NCBI GenBank assembly: GCA_026724425.1
Contig: JAIUCV010000004.1
Span: forward strand, 1,622,001 to 1,686,000
Source: Erythrophleum ivorense
Lineage: Eukaryota > Streptophyta > Magnoliopsida > Fabales > Fabaceae
Length of the DNA: 64,000 nt
Direction: 5' to 3'
Of the stretch, positions 12,195 to 20,299 are shown piece by piece (position 1 is the stretch's first letter; each line of letters opens with the position of its first letter). The position numbers and the translations under genes are program-made. The notes under the pieces were generated by a model. It had not been told where the DNA came from. It did not search any database and saw only the letters and a program-made list of their open reading frames with translations.

Positions 12195-12460
12195 ATTCAC
12201 ATTGTGGTTTTATAGAGTGTATTTCTTTTGTGAATCAAAACAGAAACATGCTGTTGTTCGAAACAATGTTTTATTTTTGTTCACTATGAGTGATATTGAA
12301 ATAATAAAAAAGAAGAAGCCTTTTCTAATTACACATGAACGAAAAGAAATTAGTATTCAAAGAATCCTTATATGAGACCTATATTATTATTTTTAATTTT
12401 TGATTGGTTGAACCTTTGAGGAACTCATCTCTCTAGAGTGATATAAGAATCTGTTTGGAT
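12195..12460 (+). repeat. Transposon-derived repeat, copy 1 (pairs with 14008-14270)
   Basis: About 265 bp whose landmarks (TTTTGTGAATC, GTTTTATTTTTGTTCAC, GAGTGATATTGAAAT, CCTTATATGAGAC, GGTTGAACCT, GGAACTCAT) recur in the same order and spacing at 14008-14270. A short third piece lies at about 13525-13560. This copy has no LTR-like region in front of it. Confidence 0.7.
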
Positions 12461-13370
12461 TAAAACAGATGAATGATGTGGAGTCTGGAACTAGAACAAA
12501 GCAATTCTTGTTACCATATATTGGTTTTCCAAGCCCCACATCGTGAAATTGACAGGATAAAAAGGAATGGAATCATCTTCACAGCCAAATAAAGTCGATA
12601 TATTCATTCATATATTAATACAAATGGAATGATGTTTTTAAAGGATTTTAAACATTAGTATTTATAAACATTTACTGTCATCTATTTAATTCTTTATACT
12701 AAAATTTATGATTATGAAAAGTTTTAATGGCATCAGTATAATACATAATTAGTTTCAAATTCAGACTATGACATTTTTTCAAGTTTATAAAACCTACACT
12801 CACGTTCCTTCTAATTTCAAAAAAATAACATTAAATTTCCTTTACTTTGTGGTATGTTTGGATAATATAGCTATTTCAATAGTGGATTAAGGATGGAAAT
12901 AGAAGATTGATCATCTGCCATTAGCATGTGCGTACACATCATCACGCATGTGGTTCATAAGCCGAGACTATTTTTTCATATGCTTTTCTAATAAAAACTT
13001 CAGATTGTAAGGTAAAGCTTTTATCCAAACTTCTAGTTCCATATTCTAAATAACAAGGAATAAAATTAACACAAATTTAATTAAAAATTTTCAATTGTTT
13101 GCTATCAAATTTCTTATTATAAATATAATATATAGATAAAATGTTATTGAAATACTCAATTATGCAATGCTGAATTATAAAATTATTTGTTTATTACTTT
13201 TTTGTATAAAATTAGTACACGAGAGTTAGAGGAGGAATTGGGTATGCCTTTGGACCTTCCAATGTTTGAAATTGGACCTCAAAATATGCAGGAGAAGTTG
13301 GGGGTGTGGTTGGGCCTTCATGGTCAGAAAATGATTGAGAATAAGCCTCAGCATGTGGAGAAGCCATAAC

Positions 13371-13372
<2 letters not shown>

Positions 13373-13401
<29 letters not shown>
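13373..13401. repeat. (GT)14 microsatellite
   Basis: Uninterrupted GT dinucleotide run in intergenic DNA. Confidence 0.95.
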
Positions 13402-13404
<3 letters not shown>

Positions 13405-13622
13405 AGTTTCATCAAATAGTCTTTTAGTTGGCCCTTATTCCTTCAGAATACACTACAAAACAACATACTTGGAAAACTAGTAGTCCTAGCTAGACACTTC
13501 ATACGAGTATCATTATTCAGCTCTAAATGGTTGAAGCCCGTGAGGAACTCATATCTTTTACAGCTTCTTATGTTGTTTAGTATATGTTAATTTGCAATGT
13601 CCACTTTCTATAGAGGAGTAAA

Positions 13623-13932
13623 TGTTGGGAAATTAAACAGAGCAAGTGCAATTTTGTTGGCTGCATAACCTGATAGGAGAGGAGTCATCAATCAATGTCC
13701 CATATTGGAGAGTTCATGAAGGCTCCCATAGCGGAAGGCACTATAAAATAGGAAGTAAGCCCCGATTTCATCTCACGCAGCCACGCAGTGAGCACAGAGC
13801 GAACTATTCTTTCGCCTTTTACTAAAGAATACCGTGTGCTCGCTGCTCTAAGTGGCATACGCCAATTTTTGTGAGGGTTCCTCAAATTGCGGGGCCCTAC
13901 ATTTCAGTTCTAAGATTCTCACGAGAGTGAGA
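13623..13932 (+). mobile_element. Putative solo or truncated LTR with promoter
   Basis: A block of locally higher GC starts with TGTTGGGAAATTAAACAG and holds a clear TATA box (CTATAAAATA at 13741-13750). It stops just before ATTGGCGCTCTCAG at 13934-13947, which resembles the ATTGGCGC primer-binding region of some plant Ty3/gypsy elements. No gag or pol follows. The repeat at 14008-14270 lies where the start of the internal region would be. LTR identity is inference because no second LTR is visible. Confidence 0.45.
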
Positions 13933-14007
13933 AATTGGCGCTCTCAGTTGGAGGATGATCTGCTTAATTTAGCTAGAATTGCTTTTAATTTATTTTTGTT
14001 GAGATTC

Positions 14008-14270
14008 AGTGTGGTTTTATCAAACTGCAAATCTTTTGTGAATCTAAACACAAATATGCCATTGTCCGAAATAGTGTTTTATTTTTGTTCACGGTGAGTG
14101 ATATTGAAATGAAATAATGTATTCTCTAATTATGTGAACCAAATTAAATTAGTAATTCAAAGAAACCTTATATGAGACACATATTACGATTTTTATTTTC
14201 TAGATTGGTTGAACCTGTGAGGAGGAACTCATCTCTCAAGTGTTCTAAGACTGTGTTTGGACTAATTTTA
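14008..14270 (+). repeat. Transposon-derived repeat, copy 2
   Basis: Same ordered landmarks as 12195-12460. It lies immediately downstream of the putative LTR and primer-binding-like site, consistent with the leader of a retroelement internal region. Confidence 0.65.
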
Positions 14271-15957
14271 TTTTTGATAAAAGTACTTTCTTAATAAAAT
14301 AAAATTGTAAAATATATGTTTGGATTGACATTAAGGTCACCAAGTAATAAAGTCGAGGGAATAGAATCATTTTTTTCAAAAAAAAAGTAAGAGAAAGTTT
14401 ATTATACTTTTATAATTATTACTTGATAAAATTTATTATTTATTTTTTTAAAAGATAAAAATGTCATTTTGTATGCTCCCTATTCAATTTTTTTCTTTCT
14501 TTTTATTCCATTATATTCCTTTCTTGTGTTGCAAATGTGGCCTAAAGAAATAAAATTTGGATCAAATCTAATTTTTGCGTATACATCATTCTTATATGTT
14601 TCAAATTAAATAACTACCAACCATAGAGCGGCAAAAACTAAAAATATTTTTCAAAGATAAATATAAATATTACCTTTGAAAATTTGAAGATGTCAATTAT
14701 TCTTTAATTCAAATAGGATTCAGATTTTAAAAATGTGCCTTAAATTCGAATATTTAATGCATGTTTGAATTTCTGATACAAAACCACATTTGTATAAAAA
14801 TTATCCATTGTTATTTTTTGCAAATCATAGTTTTCTCCCCACAAACCATGATTTCCTGCCTCTAAACGTCCATTCAAACATGCACTTACAAAACGACTAT
14901 TGATCCGCTTATTTCCACTCGATTAAATTTAGTTAAACAATTAAAGAGATCGCCTGTAAATGAATTTAAACTATATATATATGGAAAGAATTACACTTTT
15001 TGAAAAATCTGCTTCAATCTAAATCTAAAGAACATTGCTGATGATATGACTTAGTTGAAGATAATAAAAAACATGGTTTTTTTTTTGCCAGAATAAAAAA
15101 CATAGTTGAAGAAAACGGAACAAAAACTACAAAAAAGACAACAACTTCTAAAACACAAATATATAATATAGAAAAACTAAATACAATTTTATATTTTTGA
15201 TATTAAATATTTTAATAAAACAGAATAAGTATATGATTTTACAATTTAGTATTATACAGTTGTATTTATTATTATTTTTAACATTTCTCATATATTTGTT
15301 AAAAAACTTGATAACAACTATGTAAATAATTATTCCAAAATCTAATTTACATACAATTATAAATGAGTTATTATCTTCTTTGAAGGTTTTCTCCTAACAT
15401 CAAGTTTGATTTTTCAATTAATTATTCTGAAAATTACAAGAAACTCCATTATATATACAACAATAAACTTTGCGTTTACATAACGACACGCGAATGTAAT
15501 ATACTGACAATTCTACCTGCCTCAACGGGTGACAAGAGGCCTTGTACTTATTGAAAGATTTGCTGTAAATTAGTATTATGTCAAAATATTATTGGAGAAT
15601 TAGCTAGCATGCTTAGAATTTATAAGAAATAAAATAAATAATTTAGTTCTACTATATTTCTTGTCCCTTAAGACAATGTTCACTTTTTTGTTCTACACTT
15701 TATTTAAATTCAATAATTGTTCTGCAATGACTTTGCCACTTGACAAACATCGTATCTTCGTGTTGATTAAAAATTGTTATTTGTAATTTTTTCTTTTTTG
15801 AAATTTAGCTGCTTCTGGAATTTCTACACTTGTGGATGATTCTATCTTCATATTTATTTATGTTAAACAAGAAATGCCTGATAACATATATTCCTATAAA
15901 AGATGTAACAAATTAATTATTGAAATACATATATATATATATACACACATATATACA

Positions 15958-16016
<59 letters not shown>

Positions 16017-17150
16017 TTGTTATAATGTTCATGATTTGAAGTGACTGTTAATTGACTTAAAATCTTATTTAAATGATTAATGAATAGTTTTTGTTAATTT
16101 AGTATTATGATCAAGATGACAAGAATTTAAAAATACTCTGGATTCATCGACGTTGATCAATAGAATAAAATATCATCATTTTGTTGTGAAGTTAGAATTC
16201 TAATTCAACGATTAAAATAAAATTAAAAGTACGAATTTTGTAATTAGAATTTTTGGAATAAATTAGATTTATTTTAGATGTATTTTGATATTGTTATTGC
16301 TATATACTTGCGTATATATTTCTTTTTCACACATATTAGTTTCTCTTCTATCTTTGTCAAGAGATTAGTGTTATATTTATCCCACAAGCTTCTATCAAAT
16401 TCCCCCTAATTCCACTCAGAAGTTTATATCCAAATAGATTGGCATATGTATCATTTGGCAGCTCTTTATTATAAAGTTGTTACTTCGGGTTATACTTTGT
16501 TTTATACGTCTTGTATATATAAATTGAGGATGCTTGTAAATGATGTTATAGTTCAATATTCATAACAGAATCACCCGTAAGTGCCACCACTACACAACTA
16601 GCATATTGATTAAAAAAAAAAAAAAGACAAAATATAACTTACTCAATCCCAAGTTTCATTAAAATTATACCAACCTTCCTTTTTTTTTATAATATACATT
16701 TTAATTTCAATAATTATTTATTTACTGAAATATTCTTCCTACAAAATATTTTAATTATAAAGTTAAAAATTCAACTAAAGTATAATCATGTGTCAAAAAA
16801 ATTTATATATATTTAAAAAATAAAAAAAAAATCATATAATTTTAACAAGACACCTAAAAAAAACTTATAAAACTTATTCCAAAAGGAAAAAAAAAGTGAG
16901 TAACAAAACTCCTCGTTTCTTATTTAATTATAATTATCGTGACAGAGTTATTTCATAGAAACACTCGTTTCGAACCGAATACATAGAAATATACTGCCCC
17001 TTGTAATTTTGTTCATTGAAAAGTTCTAATGGGCACCACATGTATATCCGCGCAATAATCAAAATTCCCGATAAATCCTATGCTTGTAAAACTCCATAAA
17101 ATTACACAAGTCAGATACAAATAATGCACACACAAACGTAAAGTACAAAA
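14271..17150. other. Intergenic, no gene seen
   Basis: AT-rich sequence with one dispersed-repeat copy at about 15175-15345 and a long compound microsatellite at 15927-16016 ((TA)n, then (CA)n, then (TA)n). Nothing resembles a gene. Confidence 0.6.
15927..16016. repeat. Compound (TA)n-(CA)n-(TA)n microsatellite
   Basis: About 90 bp of alternating purine-pyrimidine repeats with a central CA block of roughly 45 bp. Such tracts can form left-handed or slipped structures and are mutational hotspots. Confidence 0.9.
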
Positions 17151-17159
17151 TAACTTTCT

Positions 17160-17812
17160 CAATAGGAAGCTTGTCGTATATTTTAGACCCTACACAGCGC
17201 AATTTTTGCATACAATAAAGTTCACGTACACACCACCACTTAACCTACTTCCTCTTGTGAGCCTTACTCATTAGGTCAGATTAACATCTTGTTCCTTAAT
17301 CGATCCATATGAAAGAAAATTTTTTAAGATAGAACCAAATAACACACTTATGGCCAAAATTCAATCTCCCACGAGATTCACAAGTCAGACTGCACAGAAG
17401 AAATCTTAAATATTACATATACATGGTTTGAATCCCCTGTAATACTACAGGGGTTACAGTAAAAGAGAAAGTGATTAAAGAAGTGGAGTCCAATAAGATC
17501 CACTATTGTTAAACCCACTCCCTCTCTTACTGCATGCCCTACAATATTACAGGAAATAAATACAAAATAATACATGCACTACATGAGAAGCTTTTAGTTT
17601 GGACATCCTACAACACAGATCAAGATCCAATAGCAGATATGAAGAGTAAGACCAGAACTCAATCTCCTTCGATCCTCACTCTTTCTTTCACCACCTAGAG
17701 CATCCTTTTCCCTTTTCCTCCTTTTTGTTCCTTAATGTATCCCTATGAAGGAAACATTCTCAAGAAAGAACCAAATAGTGCATGTTCATGTAATGGACAA
17801 TATTCAATTTGT
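17160..17812. repeat. Diverged direct duplication, period about 436 bp, flanking a long hairpin
   Basis: TGTTCCTTAAT, followed by ATATGAAAGAAA or CTATGAAGGAAA, GAACCAAATA and ATTCAAT, occurs at 17290-17368 and again at 17726-17812. Weaker similarity extends upstream (GAAGCTT plus a CCTAC landmark near 17167 and 17588). The hairpin at 17428-17554 lies between the two copies. Confidence 0.6.
17428..17554 (-). ncRNA. Long imperfect hairpin, pre-miRNA-like, best folded on the minus strand
   Basis: Arms 17436-17473 and 17516-17553 pair over 38 positions. On the plus strand 29 pair. On the minus strand seven further positions become G-U wobbles, leaving only two mismatches. Additional pairing continues toward the loop (AGTGGA with TCCACT). 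All seven transition differences between the arms fall in the direction that keeps pairing on the minus strand, the strand of the snoRNA locus. I do not recognise a known mature miRNA in either arm. A MITE-derived inverted repeat is the main alternative. Confidence 0.5.
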
Positions 17813-18265
17813 AATATCAGCATTACATGTCATATTAGATGAAATCCAGTAGAAACTCATCTGGTTGGATCTTGTTTAAATAAATGTAACTGGATATTGG
17901 GCTGTGTACTGTTCAGAGATTCATGCAAAAATTCAATATAGAAAAAGGAGCCAAAAAATGAAGCAAAAGAACTAATTCTTCACACAGCCCGAAACAAAGC
18001 AACTCTGTTCACAACTTCGGAACAGTGCAACTCCCTACATAAATATAGATTTTACAATGACTAATCAATTCTATCCATATATATATATATTAAAAGTGTA
18101 GGAAGTTCCATTGTCACGAATCCATGGACAAAGCAGTTTTGCCTGCATGCAAAAACAGCTTTTTTGTTTCATTTTTTTAAACTTTTTTTTCTAATTTTAA
18201 ATTTTTGCACGAGTCCTTCTGCAACATGGAGCCCAATATTAATTTTTTTGAAAAAACCCACTCAA

Positions 18266-18286
18266 CTAGCACCTTTAAGGTGCTAG
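18266..18286. repeat. Perfect 10-bp palindrome with 1-nt centre
   Basis: CTAGCACCTT, T, AAGGTGCTAG. First of a series of closely spaced dyads between 18266 and 18695. Confidence 0.85.
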
Positions 18287-18310
18287 CAAATTCCCTCCAT
18301 TCTAAGAAAA

Positions 18311-18378
18311 GATCCTGTTGGAGAGAGAAAGAAACATGGGATGGAATTCACATGTTTCTTTTTTTCTCCTACAGGATC
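18311..18378 (+). ncRNA. 28-bp near-perfect hairpin, miRNA-precursor-like or MITE-derived
   Basis: Arm 18311-18338 (GATCCTGTTGGAG to AAACATG) pairs with 18351-18378 over 28 positions with a 12-nt loop. There is one true mismatch and two positions that are G-U wobbles when folded on the plus strand. A second hairpin (18374-18401, GGATCCTCTC with GAGAGGGTCC) overlaps its 3' base, so the segment GGATC can pair in two alternative ways. No known miRNA is recognised. Confidence 0.45.
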
Positions 18379-18498
18379 CTCTCTTCAAATAGAGAGGGTC
18401 CTGATTTGCTTCAAGGTAGTTGATTAGTCATAGTTAAAATCATAGATTATCAATTAATTAGAACTTGGATATCTTACAGTTAGAAAATTAAATACAGA

Positions 18499-18556
18499 GA
18501 TAAAATTAGATAGAGAAGGAGGAAGGCTGCTTCTCTCTTACTATATCTAATTTATC
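18499..18556. repeat. Inverted repeat, 13-14 bp arms with nested dyad
   Basis: GATAAAATTAGATA at 18499-18512 pairs with TATCTAATTTATC at 18544-18556 (one bulge). AGAGAAG and CTTCTCT pair inside it. Confidence 0.7.
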
Positions 18557-18601
18557 CCAGCATTTACAAACAGGGAATACAAACACAAGAATGAAGAAAC
18601 A

Positions 18602-18652
18602 AGCAATATAATTAATAATGATCTCTCTTCATTTTTTATTAATTATATTGCT
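18602..18652. repeat. Perfect 16-bp inverted repeat
   Basis: AGCAATATAATTAATA at 18602-18617 and TATTAATTATATTGCT at 18637-18652 are exact reverse complements around a 19-nt loop. A further dyad (ATGCAATGACTAA with TTAGTCTTTGCAT, 12 of 13 pairs) follows at 18667-18695. Confidence 0.85.
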
Positions 18653-18960
18653 CCTCAAGGTTGTACATGCAATGACTAAGATTTAGTCTTTGCATACATC
18701 GCATAACTCCTAATACTTAATCATTTTTCCAATTTTTTCACATAATTAATCTTTTCTTTTAAAAGGATCACCATATACTGATCCCGCAATCTTTTTTTCA
18801 TTATTTTTGGGTCATCCAAAAATTTTAAAAAAAATTGCAGAACAGTGATAGCAATCTTAAAAAAATAGATTACATATATGAAACAAATGAGAAAAACATC
18901 CAAGTATCCTTAGTAGCAATTGGATAAGCCCCACATCATCAGCAACCAATAATAATTAGA

Positions 18961-18974
18961 GGGGGGGGGGGGGG
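18961..18974. repeat. G14 homopolymer
   Basis: Fourteen consecutive G on the plus strand, so C on the snoRNA transcript strand, between two copies of AGCAACCAAT in the snoRNA locus. Confidence 0.95.
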
Positions 18975-18994
18975 AAATACAGCAACCAATATAA

Positions 18995-19086
18995 ACATCA
19001 TCAGCATGGAATTTCATTCTCATCCACAGCAATATTTGCCGTGTAGGAAGGTGTCCTAAGATTTTTCCAATTTCATCACTTGATGT
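18995..19086 (-). ncRNA. Box C/D snoRNA candidate with 25S rRNA guide
   Basis: Minus-strand box C GTGATGA (19073-19079) and box D CTGA (19001-19004) are closed by a perfect 6-bp terminal stem, ACATCA with TGATGT (19081-19086 with 18995-19000). After box C lies ATCTTAGGACACCT (19049-19062), exactly complementary over 14 nt to the plant 25S rRNA segment AGGTGTCCTAAGAT as I recall it. This would be the D' guide, but the D' box is degenerate (CCTA-like) and the C' box reads GGATGAG. The guide next to box D (pairing with CATGGAATTTC) has no target I recognise. Size and architecture are normal for a C/D snoRNA, which would direct 2'-O-methylation in the nucleolus. Confidence 0.72.
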
Positions 19087-19252
19087 AAGATAAATACTAT
19101 GACAATAAGAGCTTAACGGGTGAAACAACCTAGAGAAACACACTTGGCACACTGACATAACCACAAATGAAGGCTTAAAAGAAAAAAAACATCTGAAGAT
19201 AAACAGTAAAGGTAGATTCAGGAGCAAGAATAATCATTTAACATCACTTAAT

Positions 19253-19297
19253 AGTATCAGATCAAGTGTTGGATTATTGATTTTGCTTCATCCCTAT
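19253..19297 (-). ncRNA. Possible short or truncated C/D box RNA with 25S complementarity
   Basis: Box D CTGA (19257-19260) is preceded on the minus strand by a guide complementary over 13 nt (plus-strand CAAGTGTTGGATT, 19263-19275) to the 25S segment CCAAGTGTTGGATT. A C-like box GGATGAAG lies at about 19286-19293, and ATAG/CTAT could form a short closing stem. The spacing is too short for a normal C/D snoRNA. It may be the C'-D half of a longer RNA whose C and D' boxes I could not place, or a decayed copy. Confidence 0.3.
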
Positions 19298-19496
19298 CTA
19301 CCAAAGATAAAATATCGTTATTTTATAAGTTATCAGCAAAATTTAAAATACAGATACAAGAAATAAACCTGTATCATAGAATTGGAAATTAAGAGATCAA
19401 TAATTTCAAAACATTAACCAATAAACAAAGAAAAAGGGTTTTAAAATTTCTTTAAACAGTTTTAAATTCGTAAACCAAGATTCTTATTTGGCTTAA

Positions 19497-19640
19497 GAAT
19501 GTTGTTCCCCGACGTCCTAATGCAGCACTAAAATTGCAACACTGGATAGCGAGGGGAACACACATCTGGGCTTCAATTAAGCATTGCCAAACACTATATA
19601 CAATTTTGTGCAAGCAAAATTACATTGGGATGTGAAGCCT
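19497..19640 (-). ncRNA. H/ACA box snoRNA candidate
   Basis: On the minus strand two hairpins are followed by ACA and three more nucleotides. Hairpin 1 is closed by GGCTTCA with TGAAGCC (19633-19639 with 19569-19575). Hairpin 2 has a perfect 8-bp basal stem, TGTTCCCC with GGGGAACA (19553-19560 with 19503-19510), and an apical stem CAGTGTTG with TAGTGCTG above an internal loop like a pseudouridylation pocket. ACA (19500-19502) then TTC ends the RNA. The hinge reads AGATGT, close to but not matching the H box ANANNA. The ~143-nt length is typical. I could not assign a target. Confidence 0.62.
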
Positions 19641-19720
19641 TTTATTAATAAGAGAAAGCAATTTATTTTGGATTATCAATAATCCCTAATAAGTAAGAGA
19701 AGAATACTGGGAATCAAACT

Positions 19721-19806
19721 ATATAACTCAGTCCCTTAGATGTTCAATAAAGATTGCGATCATAACCGCAAATCATTACAGGTCTGTAGACTCATCACCG
19801 TTAAAT
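19721..19806 (-). ncRNA. Box C/D snoRNA, U25/snoR19-like, dual 18S rRNA guide
   Basis: Box C GTGATGA (19792-19798) and box D CTGA (19728-19731) are closed by TAAC with GTTA. The guide next to D', ACAGACCTGT (19778-19787, D' = ATGA), is complementary to 18S ACAGGTCTGT and is the guide of human U25. The guide next to D (19733-19745) is complementary over 13 nt to 18S CCCTTAGATGTTC. Applying the box+5 rule, the first points to the first G of AACAGG and the second to the U after CCC, exactly 14 nt further on. These would correspond to plant 18S Gm1431 and Um1445 if my recollection of the numbering is right. Two independent rRNA matches placed at both D-type boxes make this a strong call. Confidence 0.88.
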
Positions 19807-20051
19807 GTAGCACACTCCCAGTTAAATCATTCAAAAGACGAACCCAAAGAGCAAAAAGAGGTTTTTTTTTTTCTTGGAAGAAATATAGCTGCTCCAGTGT
19901 TCTCCCAAATCAACATTAAAAATGGGTTGAGGGAGAGATTTGAAAAAGCAACACAATTGCTATTGCTTCAAGGGAACGAGTCAAATGGGAATTGAAAAAA
20001 ATCCACAATGACCAGATAATGAAGCAAAGTAAAGATTTAATAAAGCGTTAC

Positions 20052-20160
20052 CAACAAGATCTGAGATCTGCACATACTACATTGATTTCAGATCAGCTGG
20101 AGAGGAAGAGGTAACGAAACCCTAATTTGAGCTGCAAATGAGGGTTAGACGGCTAGCGAG
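20052..20160 (-). other. Non-coding first exon of the snoRNA host transcript (inferred)
   Basis: Downstream of the TATA box on the minus strand is a CT-rich leader containing TTAGGGTTT and ending at a good donor, TTGTTG|GTAACG (exon end 20052). The leader has no useful reading frame: its ATG is followed directly by TAG. The snoRNA candidates lie 250-1150 bp further along, so they would be intronic or part of a polycistronic precursor. Confidence 0.5.
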
Positions 20161-20192
20161 GGAGAAAAGTGGTAGGGTGCCTTCACTTATAG
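20117..20192 (-). promoter_or_regulatory. TATA box and telo box of the snoRNA locus
   Basis: CTATAAGT on the minus strand (20185-20192) is a TATA box. AAACCCTAA on the plus strand (20117-20125, TTAGGGTTT in the transcript sense) is a telo box. Telo boxes are frequent in promoters and leaders of plant ribosomal-protein and snoRNA genes. Its position just downstream of the TATA box fits those genes. Confidence 0.6.
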
Positions 20193-20299
20193 AATGAGTG
20201 GCGGACTGATCGGACGGCCAATAAGAGATCCGTATATGATTGAGCGGTTGATATTATTTTCATGAATTGGCAGGTTTTCCTAGGTTGAGTAAAACCCGA

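Noticed and set aside
17378..17575. 65-codon minus-strand frame over the long hairpin
   Set aside because: The region is an inverted repeat, and the frame encodes no recognisable domain.
18932..19004. A further C/D RNA using the TGATGATG motifs at both ends
   Set aside because: The two ACATCATCAGC and AGCAACCAAT copies look like a small duplication around the G14 run. No rRNA complement lies next to the outer D-like box.
18910..19227. 105-codon minus-strand open frame over the snoRNA cluster
   Set aside because: It crosses a G14 run and the complete C/D RNA at 18995-19086 and has no recognisable protein motif. The RNA signals explain the sequence better.
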